NCBI RefSeq assembly: GCF_905397435.1
Contig: NZ_CAJPVI010000040.1
Coordinates: 23,563 to 87,562, forward strand
DNA length: 64,000 nucleotides
Direction of reading: 5' to 3'
Source: Cupriavidus numazuensis
GTDB taxonomy: Bacteria; Pseudomonadota; Gammaproteobacteria; Burkholderiales; Burkholderiaceae
Part shown: piece after piece, positions 24,839 to 34,182 of the stretch
Layout of the letters: each line of letters opens with the position of its first letter
Position numbering within the stretch: position 1 is the stretch's first letter
Notes under the pieces: generated by a model
What the model saw: the letters and a program-made list of their open reading frames with translations, nothing else
Database searches by the model: none
Told to the model about the DNA's origin: nothing
Translations under genes and position numbers: made by a program

Positions 24839-25827
24839 ATCTTTTTCAACCTTGAATTTCAAATGAGCTTAATTGCCCGCTGTACATCGTGCTCAATGCA
24901 GGAACGGAGCATGGGTTGGTGAATGCCCAGTTCCACCGCGCATTGTTTATGCCTTTCAAATGTCGGTGGTATGACAAACGAAAAACACCACGGAACGACA
25001 CCCTGAAAGGCGCAGCACATGTGGGATTGCATTCTGACGAATTTTCCCGGCGTGTCAATCAGGCAAAGCGCCGAATCATGATGAGAGGTTCCGACACGAG
25101 ATATTAGCGGTTTCTACATCACCGTCGATTCAGTGAATTCCCTGAGTTGCGCGCTTTCTGCACCGCTACGTGCCGTACGCCGGCGTACCGACAGACTTTC
25201 CAATTATGCAGATGTGTCAGCAGGACCGGTTGTCGGGCATAATGTCTGCTTTGTAAGCCATTGCCTTGCCACCGTTTTTACAATTGCTTACTCGTTGTGG
25301 TGCATACCGCGTTTGGGGGATATCCAACCGGCAGCCCGCAAACCAGAAACCAGAAACGGTGGGATGCAAATAAAGATATCGCGCGGACATTCCTTCAGGC
25401 TGCCGCGACGAAAACAACGCCGCCCCGCGCAGGCGGATGTCACTGGCAGAACGGGGAAACACGATGATTCAGTCGCAATAGCGTCCGCGCCGCCCGCAGT
25501 CGGCGTCGCTTCTCCCAGGACAGGGCAGCAGATTTGTCCGGTCCATCGCAGCAGATTCCGCAATGTCGTCGATCTCGGTCGGGATACCAGCCGGTGTGAT
25601 CGCCTGTGCCTCAGCGATGTAATGCGTTTGGCACAATTGTTGACAATGTGTTGCGCCGGGCTGTCCTAGCATCCAGTTTTTGCCCTCGTTCGGTGCATGT
25701 GTGCGTCTTGGTATGGCGGCCGTGCAAGCATTCGTGGCGGAAACCCCAGCGTAGCGCGATCACAACACAAAAGTCATGATCGCATAGCTACAGCGTGGTA
25801 GGCTGTCAAGCTATTTTGTGTGACATT
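24839..25827. other. Long intergenic region between csp and the polysaccharide operon
   Basis: About 990 bases carry no supported protein gene. The left part is probably the csp promoter and leader. The centre has short open frames without ribosome-binding sites. A dispersed motif lies at 25631-25675, and the last 150 bases must hold the promoter for the epimerase operon. An unannotated small RNA cannot be excluded. Confidence 0.5.
25631..25675 (+). repeat. Dispersed ~45-bp motif, copy 1
   Basis: The motif starts CACAATTGTTGACAATGTG and continues TTGCGC...CCTAGCAT. A second copy at 39151-39193 shares CACAATTGTTG, TGTGTTGCGC and CCTAG with the same 21-base spacing between TTGACA/TTGGCA and TAGCAT/TAGGAT. 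Its start is near-palindromic. It may be a regulator site or an intergenic repeat. Confidence 0.5.
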
Positions 25828-26979
25828 ATGAAAATCCTCTCGGTATTTGGCACACGTCCCGAAGCCATCAAGATGGCCCCGCTGGTCAAGGCACTTGGTG
25901 GCAGCGCGGAAATCGAATCCGTCGTCTGCGTGACCGGCCAGCATCAGCAGATGCTGCAGCAGGTCCTGGATCTGTTCGACATCGTTCCCCAGTACAACCT
26001 GGAACTGATGACGCGCAACCAGACGCTCAACGGCCTGAGTTCGCGGCTGCTGGCATCGTTTGACGACGTGCTCGAGACGGTGCGTCCCGACAGGATTCTC
26101 GTGCATGGCGATACGACCTCGGCCATGGTCTCGGCGCTGGCGGCGTTCCATCGCCGCATCCCGGTCGGCCACGTCGAGGCAGGGCTGCGGACGGGCGATC
26201 TTTCGCAGCCGTGGCCGGAGGAGATGAACCGCCGCACCATCGATGTCTGCGCCGACCTGCTGTTCGCGCCAACTGAATCATCGCGCCATAACCTGCAGGC
26301 CGAAAACCTGGGCGGCCGCATCGTGGTCACCGGTAATACCGTGATCGACGCACTGCTCCAGACGACTGGCCGGATCCTAGCAGACCAGCCGTTCCGCGAG
26401 CGGCTCGACGCGCATTTCCCGTTCCTGCGCGATGACCGCAAGCTGCTGCTGGTCACGGGCCACCGCCGCGAGAATTTCGGCACCGGTTTCGCCAATATCT
26501 GCGAGGCCCTGGCACAGCTGGCGCGGCGCGACGACATCCAGATCGTCTACCCGGTTCACCTCAACCCCAACGTTCAGGGTCCCGTGCAGGACAAGCTGTC
26601 AGGCTTGCCCAACGTGCATCTGATCGAGCCGCTCGATTACGCGCTGTTCGTGCGGCTGATGCAGCGGGCCCACGTCATCCTGACCGATTCCGGTGGCGTG
26701 CAGGAAGAAGCCCCGTCGCTGGGCAAGCCCGTGCTGGTCATGCGCAATGTCACCGAGCGCCCCGAGGCCGTGCATGCCGGGACGGTCAGGCTGGTTGGTA
26801 CCGAAGTCGCGAGCATCGTGCAGTCGGTCAACCACCTTTACGACAATGACGATGCCTGGCGTGCGTTCTCGCAGCGCCTCAATCCTTACGGCGATGGCGA
26901 GGCTTCGCAGCGCATCGTGGCGGCGCTGACGGGGGCGCCCATGAGCGAGTTCCTTCACGACCAGCAGGCGGCGGCGTGA
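25828..26979 (+). CDS. wecB: UDP-N-acetylglucosamine 2-epimerase (non-hydrolysing)
   Basis: The 383-residue enzyme starts MKILSVFGTRPEAIKMAPLV and carries VHGDTTSAM, GHVEAGLRTGD, PEEMNRRTID, VTGHRRENFG and LTDSGGVQEEAPSLGKPVLVMR, all diagnostic of WecB-type epimerases. It interconverts UDP-GlcNAc and UDP-ManNAc in the cytoplasm. It is the first gene of the polysaccharide operon, so the polymer may contain ManNAc or a derivative. Confidence 0.92.
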   Translation: MKILSVFGTRPEAIKMAPLVKALGGSAEIESVVCVTGQHQQMLQQVLDLFDIVPQYNLELMTRNQTLNGLSSRLLASFDDVLETVRPDRILVHGDTTSAMVSALAAFHRRIPVGHVEAGLRTGDLSQPWPEEMNRRTIDVCADLLFAPTESSRHNLQAENLGGRIVVTGNTVIDALLQTTGRILADQPFRERLDAHFPFLRDDRKLLLVTGHRRENFGTGFANICEALAQLARRDDIQIVYPVHLNPNVQGPVQDKLSGLPNVHLIEPLDYALFVRLMQRAHVILTDSGGVQEEAPSLGKPVLVMRNVTERPEAVHAGTVRLVGTEVASIVQSVNHLYDNDDAWRAFSQRLNPYGDGEASQRIVAALTGAPMSEFLHDQQAAA

Positions 26980-27049
26980 CCGCCATGACGCCTTCCGCGC
27001 CTGTCCACCATGCCCGACCTGCGGCACGCCACGGGGCGGCCGCATTCTG

Positions 27050-28390
27050 ATGGGAACCATGGACACCCTGTCGCTAGTCAACCACGTTCTTCTCGCGGCC
27101 TCGCTGTGCATCATCGTGCTGCTGGTGATCTACACGGTGCGACACTACGTGTTCACGCTGAATCGCCTGTTCGGCCGCCAGCGCCAGCCGTACCTCGATA
27201 TCGAGCATGGGGTATGGCCGCAGGTCGTGGTCTGCGTCGCCGCGCACAACGAAGAGCGCGTGATCGCGGATTGCCTGAACGCCCTGCTGGAGGTCGACTA
27301 TCCGCACGACAGGATGACGATCATGCCGGTCAACGACCGGTCCACCGACGGCACGCGGCAGATCATCGACGATATCGCGGCGAAGCATCCGGGCCGCTTC
27401 TCGCTGTTTCACCGCACCGAAGGGCGCCCCGGCAAGGCGGCGGCCTTGCGCGACGCCACCGCGCTGATCGACGCCGAGATCATGATCGTATTCGACGCTG
27501 ATTACCTGCCGGCGCGAGGTCTGATCAAGCAGCTAGTGGCGCCGTTTTTCGATCCGGAGGTCGGCGCGATCATGGGCCGCGTGGTGCCGGTGAATGCGGG
27601 CGCCAACCTGCTGACGCGCCTGCTCGACCTGGAACGCGCGGGCGGCTATCAGGTGGACCAGACCGCGCGCATGAACCTCGGGCTGGTGCCGCAGTACGGC
27701 GGCACCGTGGGCGGCATTCGCTGCCGAGCGCTGGCCGAGATCGGCGGCTGGAATATCGACACGCTCGCCGAAGACACCGATGTCACGTTCCGCCTGCTGC
27801 AGCGTGGCTGGAAGACGGTCTACCAGAACCGGTCCGAGTGCTATGAAGAGGTGCCGGAGGTGTGGCCCGTGCGGGTCCGGCAGATCAGCCGCTGGTCGCG
27901 CGGTCACAACCAGGTGATGGTGAACAATATCTGGAAGCTGATCACGAACCGGCGCATCAGCCTGCGCGAGCGGGTTGACGGCGCGCTGCTGTTGCTGATC
28001 TTCATCATGCCGCCGATCCAGCTGCTAGGGTGGGTGATTGCCGCCATCCTGTTCTACATCGCGGCGCAGTCGATCGTGTCGGGCTGGGTGTTCCTGACTG
28101 CGTTGCTTTGCTATGGCGGGCTGGGCAGCAATGCGGCGTTCTTCGAGATCGCTGCGGCCACCTACCTTGACGGCCACCGCAACCGCATCCGCCTGTTGCC
28201 GCTGAACCTGTTCGGCTTCCTGGTCAGCATGGTGGCGATCTCGCGCGCGGCCGTCACGCAGATCGCTGACGCAGTGCGCAAGCGCGAGCTGGTCTGGGAC
28301 AAGACCGAACGCTTCCGTACGCCGGTCCCGGGCAGCGCCGGCGCCGTGCCAGCAGCCTCCGACACCCAGCCGGGCGGAGAGGCGCGATGA
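27050..28390 (+). CDS. Processive family 2 glycosyltransferase, membrane-bound
   Basis: The 446-residue protein has an N-terminal helix (about 8-30), a GT-A domain with VNDRSTDGT, the metal-binding DAD in VFDADYLPARG, the acceptor-site ED in LAEDTDVTFRL and the processivity motif QISRW, then several C-terminal helices (about 300-400). This is the architecture of PgaC/BcsA/HasA-type synthases that polymerise and translocate a glycan across the inner membrane. With the epimerase just upstream, UDP-HexNAc donors are likely. It overlaps the next gene by four bases (ATGA). Confidence 0.85.
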   Translation: MGTMDTLSLVNHVLLAASLCIIVLLVIYTVRHYVFTLNRLFGRQRQPYLDIEHGVWPQVVVCVAAHNEERVIADCLNALLEVDYPHDRMTIMPVNDRSTDGTRQIIDDIAAKHPGRFSLFHRTEGRPGKAAALRDATALIDAEIMIVFDADYLPARGLIKQLVAPFFDPEVGAIMGRVVPVNAGANLLTRLLDLERAGGYQVDQTARMNLGLVPQYGGTVGGIRCRALAEIGGWNIDTLAEDTDVTFRLLQRGWKTVYQNRSECYEEVPEVWPVRVRQISRWSRGHNQVMVNNIWKLITNRRISLRERVDGALLLLIFIMPPIQLLGWVIAAILFYIAAQSIVSGWVFLTALLCYGGLGSNAAFFEIAAATYLDGHRNRIRLLPLNLFGFLVSMVAISRAAVTQIADAVRKRELVWDKTERFRTPVPGSAGAVPAASDTQPGGEAR

Positions 28391-29430
28391 CGGCAAACTA
28401 CTTCCTGCTCGCCGGCGCGGTGTTGGGCCTGTTGTTGCTGCCGTTCGTGCCGGCGCTTTCCGAATGGCTGCGCCCGACCGACTTCGCGCCGCTGCCGATG
28501 CGGCGCGACCAGCCGAACAGCCTGACCTTCTTCGCCAATGGTTTCCGCTCGCGCCTGGTCGAGCAGCACGGGGTCGATCTGGACGCGCTGCGCACGGCGG
28601 GCAACACCTACGAGATTCCCGTGAGCAAGGCGCTCAGCGTCGGGCGTGATATCCGTACGCTGCAGCGGGACCAGCAGAAGGCGCTTGCGCGCGCGCTCGG
28701 CAAGGCCAACCATATCGTGGTATTCCGCGGCAGCGCGTGGCTGGGGCGGGACAGCCGCGTGCGCGCCGATCTCTACGTGGAGCGCGACTTCGAGGGCGGC
28801 GCCGGTACGCAATTGCGTGCGTGCCTGGCGGAAGGGAAGGTCCGGCTTGGCGAGAGGGCGGAGGTGCAGCGTTGGGTGCATGGGCGCCAGGTGCACCTCA
28901 AGGCGAATTCGCGCGTGGCGGGACGGGTTACGGCAGAGCACTTTGTCTGCTTTGCGGCGCCGGCGAGCTTCGAACGGGCTGGTGCGCCATCCGTAGTATT
29001 CGGCGATGTCGCCGACACCCCCAAGCCGGTGCCCATGCCGCAGCCGGTGGCTTCGCGCCAGGTGCTCGACGGCGATGCCGAGATCGGCCACGACAGCACG
29101 CTCGCGGGCGACTACGTGGTCCGCGGCGATTGCCGCGTGGCGGGCCAGATCGCGCTCGACGGCAGCATCAAGAGCCACGGCCATCTGCAGGTCGGCGATG
29201 GCGCCCGCATCATCGGCAGCCTTTCGGCACGAAAGAATATGGAGATCGGTGCAGGTAGCGCCATTCTCGGACCCCTGATCGGCTTCGAGGATATCGTGCT
29301 CGGCCCCAATTGCCGGATCGGACGTCCCGATGCGCCGACCACGCTGGTGTGCAACCGCTTGTTCGTCTCGCCAGGGTGCATCGTTCATGGGGTGATCACC
29401 ACCCATGAAGGTGCGCGCTTCGCAGCGTAG
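28387..29430 (+). CDS. Membrane-anchored bactofilin-like protein
   Basis: The 347-residue protein has one N-terminal membrane helix (FLLAGAVLGLLLLPFVPAL). Its C-terminal region (about 195-340) is rich in the short glycine-turn repeats of polymer-forming cytoskeletal/bactofilin beta-helices (LDGDAEIGHDSTLAGDYVVRGDCRVAGQIALDGSIKSHG). Bactofilins form scaffolds that position envelope enzymes. Its place between synthase and periplasmic enzymes suggests it organises the polysaccharide machine. The middle region is not recognised. Confidence 0.72.
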   Translation: MTANYFLLAGAVLGLLLLPFVPALSEWLRPTDFAPLPMRRDQPNSLTFFANGFRSRLVEQHGVDLDALRTAGNTYEIPVSKALSVGRDIRTLQRDQQKALARALGKANHIVVFRGSAWLGRDSRVRADLYVERDFEGGAGTQLRACLAEGKVRLGERAEVQRWVHGRQVHLKANSRVAGRVTAEHFVCFAAPASFERAGAPSVVFGDVADTPKPVPMPQPVASRQVLDGDAEIGHDSTLAGDYVVRGDCRVAGQIALDGSIKSHGHLQVGDGARIIGSLSARKNMEIGAGSAILGPLIGFEDIVLGPNCRIGRPDAPTTLVCNRLFVSPGCIVHGVITTHEGARFAA

Positions 29431-29439
29431 GAGCCGGCT

Positions 29440-30504
29440 GTGTCGTGGCTCCCGAACCTGTTCCGCGGCTTCGCCGCCGCATGCCCGGCCCGCGGCGTGT
29501 GCCGGCTCGTACGGTACTGCGCCGGGATGTTGCTTGCCTCGGGTGTGTCGCTGACCGCGGCAGCGGCGGACTCCAGACCGGCAACGCCCATGTTCGAAGA
29601 TTTCACGGTCGCCAATGGCGCCATGACCGTATTCGCCCACGGCGACTATGTGGAGCCCTACACCGCGATCTATGCGCTGCTGGTCGCGCACCGGCTCGGG
29701 GTGGACGTGCGCGCGCGTGCTGCGGCACTGGCGCAGTGGCTGCTGCCCTACCAGCAGGCGGACGGCCCGTTCCCGCGCATCTGCCGCAGCGGCGAAACGC
29801 AGTGGGTCGCCTGCGGTCCGGCCGATGCCGACGATTCGCTTGCGGTGTTCTGGTGCCAGCTGGCCAGCGAGGTGCTCAAGGGCGATCGCGCACTGGAGGC
29901 CAGTTGCGGCAAGTCGCTGGAGAACCTGGCCACGTTGTGGGATCCGCAGCGTGCCACGTTCCGGGCACGGTTCGGTCGGCCCGAGGCTTATTTTGCCGAC
30001 AACGTCGAAGTGATTGGCGCGCTCGGAAAGCTGCGCGCCCGGCCCGACACGGCGGCGCGATACGCGCGCGAACTGTCGCAGCTGCCTTCGCAGAGACTGA
30101 TGCTCGACGGGCTGGCGAGCAGCTACGGCTACAACCCGGCCGTGGCGCTGGAGCCGGCACGGGCCACCTTGCCGCCGGCGCCCTACGGTTTCTATCCCAA
30201 TGTGGTCGCCCCGGTCTATCTGTGGCTATGCGATGTGACCACCGGCTCGCAGGCGGCACGCCAGTGGGCCGTCTGGAAACACCGCCATGCCGAGGACTGG
30301 CTGGCCGGCAAGAGCGACCACTATCCGTGGGGCGTAATCGCATTGGCGGCTTACCAGGCTGGCGATCGCGAGAGCGCCGCCGCGTGGCTGAAGGCATCGG
30401 CCGCGTGGCGCGCGCAAGGGCGCTGGAATGTACTGGAGGAAGGTGTGCGGATCGGGCTCCTGCATGCCATGCCTGACACGGCCGACAGGCCCAACATGCA
30501 ATGA
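29440..30504 (+). CDS. Exported alpha/alpha-toroid protein, GH8-like
   Basis: The 354-residue protein starts at a GTG with TAGGAG upstream. A hydrophobic segment ending near TAAAADS suggests export. The rest is helical with motifs like those of (alpha/alpha)6 hydrolases: YVEPYTAIYALLVAHRLG, WLLPYQQADGPFPR and GPADADDSLAVFWCQLASE, reminiscent of the GH8 acidic region. A BcsZ-like role in trimming the nascent glycan is plausible, but catalytic residues cannot be assigned and the family is not firmly recognised. Confidence 0.6.
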   Translation: MSWLPNLFRGFAAACPARGVCRLVRYCAGMLLASGVSLTAAAADSRPATPMFEDFTVANGAMTVFAHGDYVEPYTAIYALLVAHRLGVDVRARAAALAQWLLPYQQADGPFPRICRSGETQWVACGPADADDSLAVFWCQLASEVLKGDRALEASCGKSLENLATLWDPQRATFRARFGRPEAYFADNVEVIGALGKLRARPDTAARYARELSQLPSQRLMLDGLASSYGYNPAVALEPARATLPPAPYGFYPNVVAPVYLWLCDVTTGSQAARQWAVWKHRHAEDWLAGKSDHYPWGVIALAAYQAGDRESAAAWLKASAAWRAQGRWNVLEEGVRIGLLHAMPDTADRPNMQ

Positions 30505-32357
30505 GGTTGAACTTGCTGAAAGTATCCGCGTGGCGCAAGCATGTCTTCGGCGTGCTCGCACTGGTGGCGATCGTGGCGTGCGCGCTGCTGGCGTATCGCA
30601 GCATGAACGAAGGGCCAGGCAAGCCGCAGAGCGACAGCATCGTGCTGGTGGTTCCCGACAACCTGTCGGGGGAGAACCGCATTTACGCGCAAGCCTGGAT
30701 GGACGCCGCGCTCGAAGAGGGCGTGCGCCTGAGCACGGTCACGGCGTCAGAGTTCGTGCGCCATGGCCTGAACGGCGAGCGCGACTATTCCGCGGTGATC
30801 CTGCCAGACACGGTGCACCGTTCGATGACCACGGCATTCGTCAACAAGGTCAGGCAGTTCGTGGAGGCCGGCGGGGCGCTGATGCAGGTGTATGACGCCG
30901 GCATCCTCAACGAGAACGGCTTCTACGAGCAAGGCGCTTCGCGCATGTCGGATGTGGTCGGCGTGCAGTACGGTTTCTATGCCAGGCTACGCAACGACAT
31001 GGCGCACCAGGCGACGGTGTATGGCGCACCGGAGGTCATGGTTGGCCTGCACATTCCGCCTGGCCGCTGGATCGCCAAGGACGGCCGCGCAATGCTGTCG
31101 GGCTATGGCGAAGACATGCTGCGCTATCCGGCCATGCACACCGGCAGCGGCTACACCGGCAAGGTGCTGATGGTATCGGACGAGAACTCGATCATTGCCG
31201 GCGAGCGCAAGCTCGGCAAGGGCCGCGTGCTGTTCGTGAACCTGCCGCTGGGTTATCTCAAGCTGCGCACCGACGGCGTGTTGCTGCACGGCTTCCTGAA
31301 CTACTTTGCCACCGGCATGCTGGAACAGCCGAAGCTGTCGCCGGCGCCGCAGGGCATCGGCGGGCTGGTGCTGAACTGGCACTGCGATGCGCAGATCTGC
31401 ATCGACGCGGTCGACAGCCTGATCAAGGACGGCGTATTCAAGCGCGGTCCGTTCAGCTTCCATATCACCGCCGGGCCGGACCAGCGCCAGTTCAACGATG
31501 GTCGTGGCGTCGATCTTGCGAACAACGCCGCGTTCACCGAAGTCGTGCGCGGGCTGATGCGCGACGGCCATGAGATCGGCAGCCATGGCGGCTGGATCCA
31601 CGACTGGTTCGGGCTCAACGTCAACGAGAAGAACCAGTCGTCGATGGAGATCTACCTGCAGAAGAACGCGGATGCCATCCAGACGCTGACCGGCAAGCCG
31701 CAGACGGAGTACTCGGCGCCAACCGGCAACCAGCCGGAATGGGCGACGCGCTGGCTCGACGAGCACCACGTCAAGGCCTACTACTTCACCGGCAACATCG
31801 GCCAGGGGCCGACACGTACCTATCGCAACGGCCGTCGCGACGAGCATATCTGGTCGTTCCCCGTGCAGACCTATGGCCAGTACAGCACGATCGAAGAAGC
31901 CTACATGTCCGACATTCCGGAGACGGAGATAGCGAACTGGCTCACGTCGCTGGTGCGCTTTGCTGCCGGGACCGGCGAGATCCGCCTGATCTACTTCCAT
32001 CCGCCCGGCGCCGTACGTTACTTGCGCGCCATCGACGCGCTGCTTGAATCTGCCGACGCCGAACAGGCCCGTCACCAGTTCCAGTGGCACACGATGACGC
32101 AGATGGCGGACTTTGCACAGCGGCGCGAGCAGACCGTCTGGCGTCTCGCCTCGGACCGCAACGACGTCCGCGTCACCGCCGAAAACAAGGAATCGCTCGA
32201 CGCCCTGACGTGGCTGTTCCCGACCGACCGCTATGCCAGGCCGCGTGTGGAAAGCGGACAGGGCAGCGTGTCGATGCAGGGGGCAAGCTGGAAAGTGGTG
32301 GCGGGCCCCGGGAACCGGATCGTGATTGCCGCAGCGTTGAAGGGGAGCGGAGCCTGA
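30501..32357 (+). CDS. GATase-like/polysaccharide deacetylase fusion, membrane-anchored
   Basis: The 618-residue protein has an N-terminal membrane anchor (HVFGVLALVAIVACALLAY), a Rossmann/GATase1-like domain (about 50-270; DYSAVILPDTVHRSMTTAFVNKVRQFVEAGGALMQVYDAG) and a degenerate NodB/CE4 deacetylase domain (about 290-530) with VLNWHCDAQ, GHEIGSHGGWIHDW and YSAPTGNQPEW in the places of motifs 1-3. It should deacetylate the N-acetylated glycan in the periplasm, as PgaB and PelA do. It overlaps both neighbours, showing tight coupling. Confidence 0.75.
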   Translation: MRLNLLKVSAWRKHVFGVLALVAIVACALLAYRSMNEGPGKPQSDSIVLVVPDNLSGENRIYAQAWMDAALEEGVRLSTVTASEFVRHGLNGERDYSAVILPDTVHRSMTTAFVNKVRQFVEAGGALMQVYDAGILNENGFYEQGASRMSDVVGVQYGFYARLRNDMAHQATVYGAPEVMVGLHIPPGRWIAKDGRAMLSGYGEDMLRYPAMHTGSGYTGKVLMVSDENSIIAGERKLGKGRVLFVNLPLGYLKLRTDGVLLHGFLNYFATGMLEQPKLSPAPQGIGGLVLNWHCDAQICIDAVDSLIKDGVFKRGPFSFHITAGPDQRQFNDGRGVDLANNAAFTEVVRGLMRDGHEIGSHGGWIHDWFGLNVNEKNQSSMEIYLQKNADAIQTLTGKPQTEYSAPTGNQPEWATRWLDEHHVKAYYFTGNIGQGPTRTYRNGRRDEHIWSFPVQTYGQYSTIEEAYMSDIPETEIANWLTSLVRFAAGTGEIRLIYFHPPGAVRYLRAIDALLESADAEQARHQFQWHTMTQMADFAQRREQTVWRLASDRNDVRVTAENKESLDALTWLFPTDRYARPRVESGQGSVSMQGASWKVVAGPGNRIVIAAALKGSGA

Positions 32358-33358
32358 TGGCGCCGCACCGATCGCCGCGAATGAGTTTGGTCAGTATGAA
32401 TTGGGTCAGTTGGACCGCAGCTAATTGGGATGAATTGAGCGTGAATTGGAATCGAATCGTATGGGGTGCTTCGCTGGCAGCATCCGCCCTGGCCATGGAT
32501 GTTGCCCGCGCGCAGGGCGAGGTGCAGCCTGCCGCGGTTGAGCCGGAGGCCACGCTGGCCCAGGATGCATCCTCGATGACGCCCATGCCGATCCCAGTTC
32601 CGACGCCGCGGCCCATGGCGATCCCGCAGCCGCTGCCGGTGCCCTTCGAGCCGGAGAAGGGCGCCATCGAAGTCGTGCTTGGCAACGGCCGCATGACCAA
32701 CGGCTATGGTGGGGCAACTGCCGCCGCCGTGCGCGGCATGGCCGTGACACCGCTGGGCGTAGTACAAGGCGAGCTTGATCACCAGAGCCGCTTCGGCTTC
32801 AGCGGCCAGTACGGGGCGCTGTCGCTGACGCGCGACCTCTCCGAGGATTACTACATGACGGTGGGCGCCGGCGCCGGCAGCAGCGAGCTGTTCCCGAGCT
32901 GGCGCGTCGATGCCAGCGGTTACCGCAAGTTCGGACCGGACCGCCGCTTCGTTGCAGGGCTGGGCGCCTACTATGCCAAGGGGCAGGACGGCGGACGTTC
33001 AGACCACGGCGTGTTGCTGAGCGGGCTCGCGTACTTCCCGTCGCTGGTGGTCGAAGGCGGCCTGCGTTTCAACCGCGCGAACCCGGGCCAGGTGTTCGGT
33101 CCGAGCCAGTATGTGGCCGCCACCATTGGCAGCGACGAGAAGCGTGCGTTTATCCTGCGTGCCGAGCACGCCCGCGAGGCCTACCAGGTGTTCACGACTG
33201 GCACCGAGCGCGTGGACTTCGACAGCTACAGCTTCAGCGTGCAGTGGCGCGAACGGATTTCCCGCTCGCTGCTGCTGCTGATCGGCGCGCAGTATTACCA
33301 CAACCCCAACTACAGCCGCACCGCCGGTGAAGTGGGTTTCCGATGGAGTTTCCGGTGA
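32357..33358 (+). CDS. Outer-membrane beta-barrel protein, YaiO-like
   Basis: The 333-residue protein shows a signal-like segment (IVWGASLAASALAMDVARAQG), a proline-rich linker (MTPMPIPVPTPRPMAIPQPLPVP) and then alternating hydrophobic/polar beta strands ending in GFRWSFR with a terminal aromatic/Arg, typical of a small outer-membrane barrel of the YaiO type. It would pass or anchor the polymer. The first 40 residues are odd (repeated Asn-Trp), so a downstream start is possible. The ATG overlaps the previous stop by one base. Confidence 0.72.
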   Translation: MAPHRSPRMSLVSMNWVSWTAANWDELSVNWNRIVWGASLAASALAMDVARAQGEVQPAAVEPEATLAQDASSMTPMPIPVPTPRPMAIPQPLPVPFEPEKGAIEVVLGNGRMTNGYGGATAAAVRGMAVTPLGVVQGELDHQSRFGFSGQYGALSLTRDLSEDYYMTVGAGAGSSELFPSWRVDASGYRKFGPDRRFVAGLGAYYAKGQDGGRSDHGVLLSGLAYFPSLVVEGGLRFNRANPGQVFGPSQYVAATIGSDEKRAFILRAEHAREAYQVFTTGTERVDFDSYSFSVQWRERISRSLLLLIGAQYYHNPNYSRTAGEVGFRWSFR

Positions 33359-34182
33359 ACGGCACCGCCGCCCCACAGGATCCGCAGCAGACCAGGCGTC
33401 CCGCTGCCGCGCGCGGCGAGCCGCTGCAGCGCGTGACAGGCTATCGCGGCGACCGGTTCGAGAAGCACCGCGCCATGCGCCGGCTGGCGTTTCCGCTGAC
33501 GCGCTGGATCGACGTGCTGCTGATTCCAGCCTTGCTCACCTATGCGTTCTGCGCGGGGTGGCCATGGGTGGCAGACCTCTGGCGCCGCATGATCGGCTTC
33601 TGGAGCGCTGCGCTGGGCGGCGAGATCTCGCTGCAGGCGGACCCCGCGCTGTTGCCTGGGTTCGGGACAGTGCCATACGCGCACGCCAATGCCGCCTTGC
33701 CCTCGCCGGTGCAGTGGCTGTGCGGCATGGTGATCACGCTGGTGCTGCTGTTCGGTACGCGGTGGCTGACTTCGGGCCGCGCGCTGCCGCTCGCCTACGG
33801 GCTGCGGCTGGTCGGGCTGATCCAGGCCAGCGCGCAACTCTACTTCTATGCCTGGCCTGCGAGCTTTCCATACGACGCGGGCAAGTCCATCGCGTCGCTG
33901 ACGCAGGCTTCGGTGCTGGTCATCGCCATCACGCCGTGGTTGTACGCGCTGATCTACAACGTGCTGGACTTCGGCTTCGTGCGCAAGCTTCTGCTGTCGG
34001 CCATGGCCATGGCGTACCTGATCGTGCTGATCCCGCTCCAGTACACCCTGGCCGCCTCGTTGCTGCTCCATTTTTCGGTGCTGTGGTATCCGATGGTCTT
34101 CCTGCTCGGATCGATCTTCGTCCAGTTCGGCACATTGGTGGCGCTGTACGCCTGGGCAATGAGCTGGAAGCCGCGCAACTGA
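33343..34182 (+). CDS. Polytopic inner-membrane protein of the polysaccharide operon
   Basis: The 279-residue protein has a basic cytoplasmic N-terminus (about 55 residues) followed by about six hydrophobic helices (WIDVLLIPALLTYAFCAGW, VQWLCGMVITLVLLFGT, ASVLVIAITPWLYALIY and others). I do not recognise the family. It overlaps the barrel gene by 16 bases and is the last gene of the operon, so a role in glycan export or modification is likely. Confidence 0.65.
   Translation: MEFPVNGTAAPQDPQQTRRPAAARGEPLQRVTGYRGDRFEKHRAMRRLAFPLTRWIDVLLIPALLTYAFCAGWPWVADLWRRMIGFWSAALGGEISLQADPALLPGFGTVPYAHANAALPSPVQWLCGMVITLVLLFGTRWLTSGRALPLAYGLRLVGLIQASAQLYFYAWPASFPYDAGKSIASLTQASVLVIAITPWLYALIYNVLDFGFVRKLLLSAMAMAYLIVLIPLQYTLAASLLLHFSVLWYPMVFLLGSIFVQFGTLVALYAWAMSWKPRN

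Noticed and set aside
24889..25672. Several 60-180 codon frames in the csp/epimerase gap
   Set aside because: No ribosome-binding sites, no domain features and conflicting frames on both strands.
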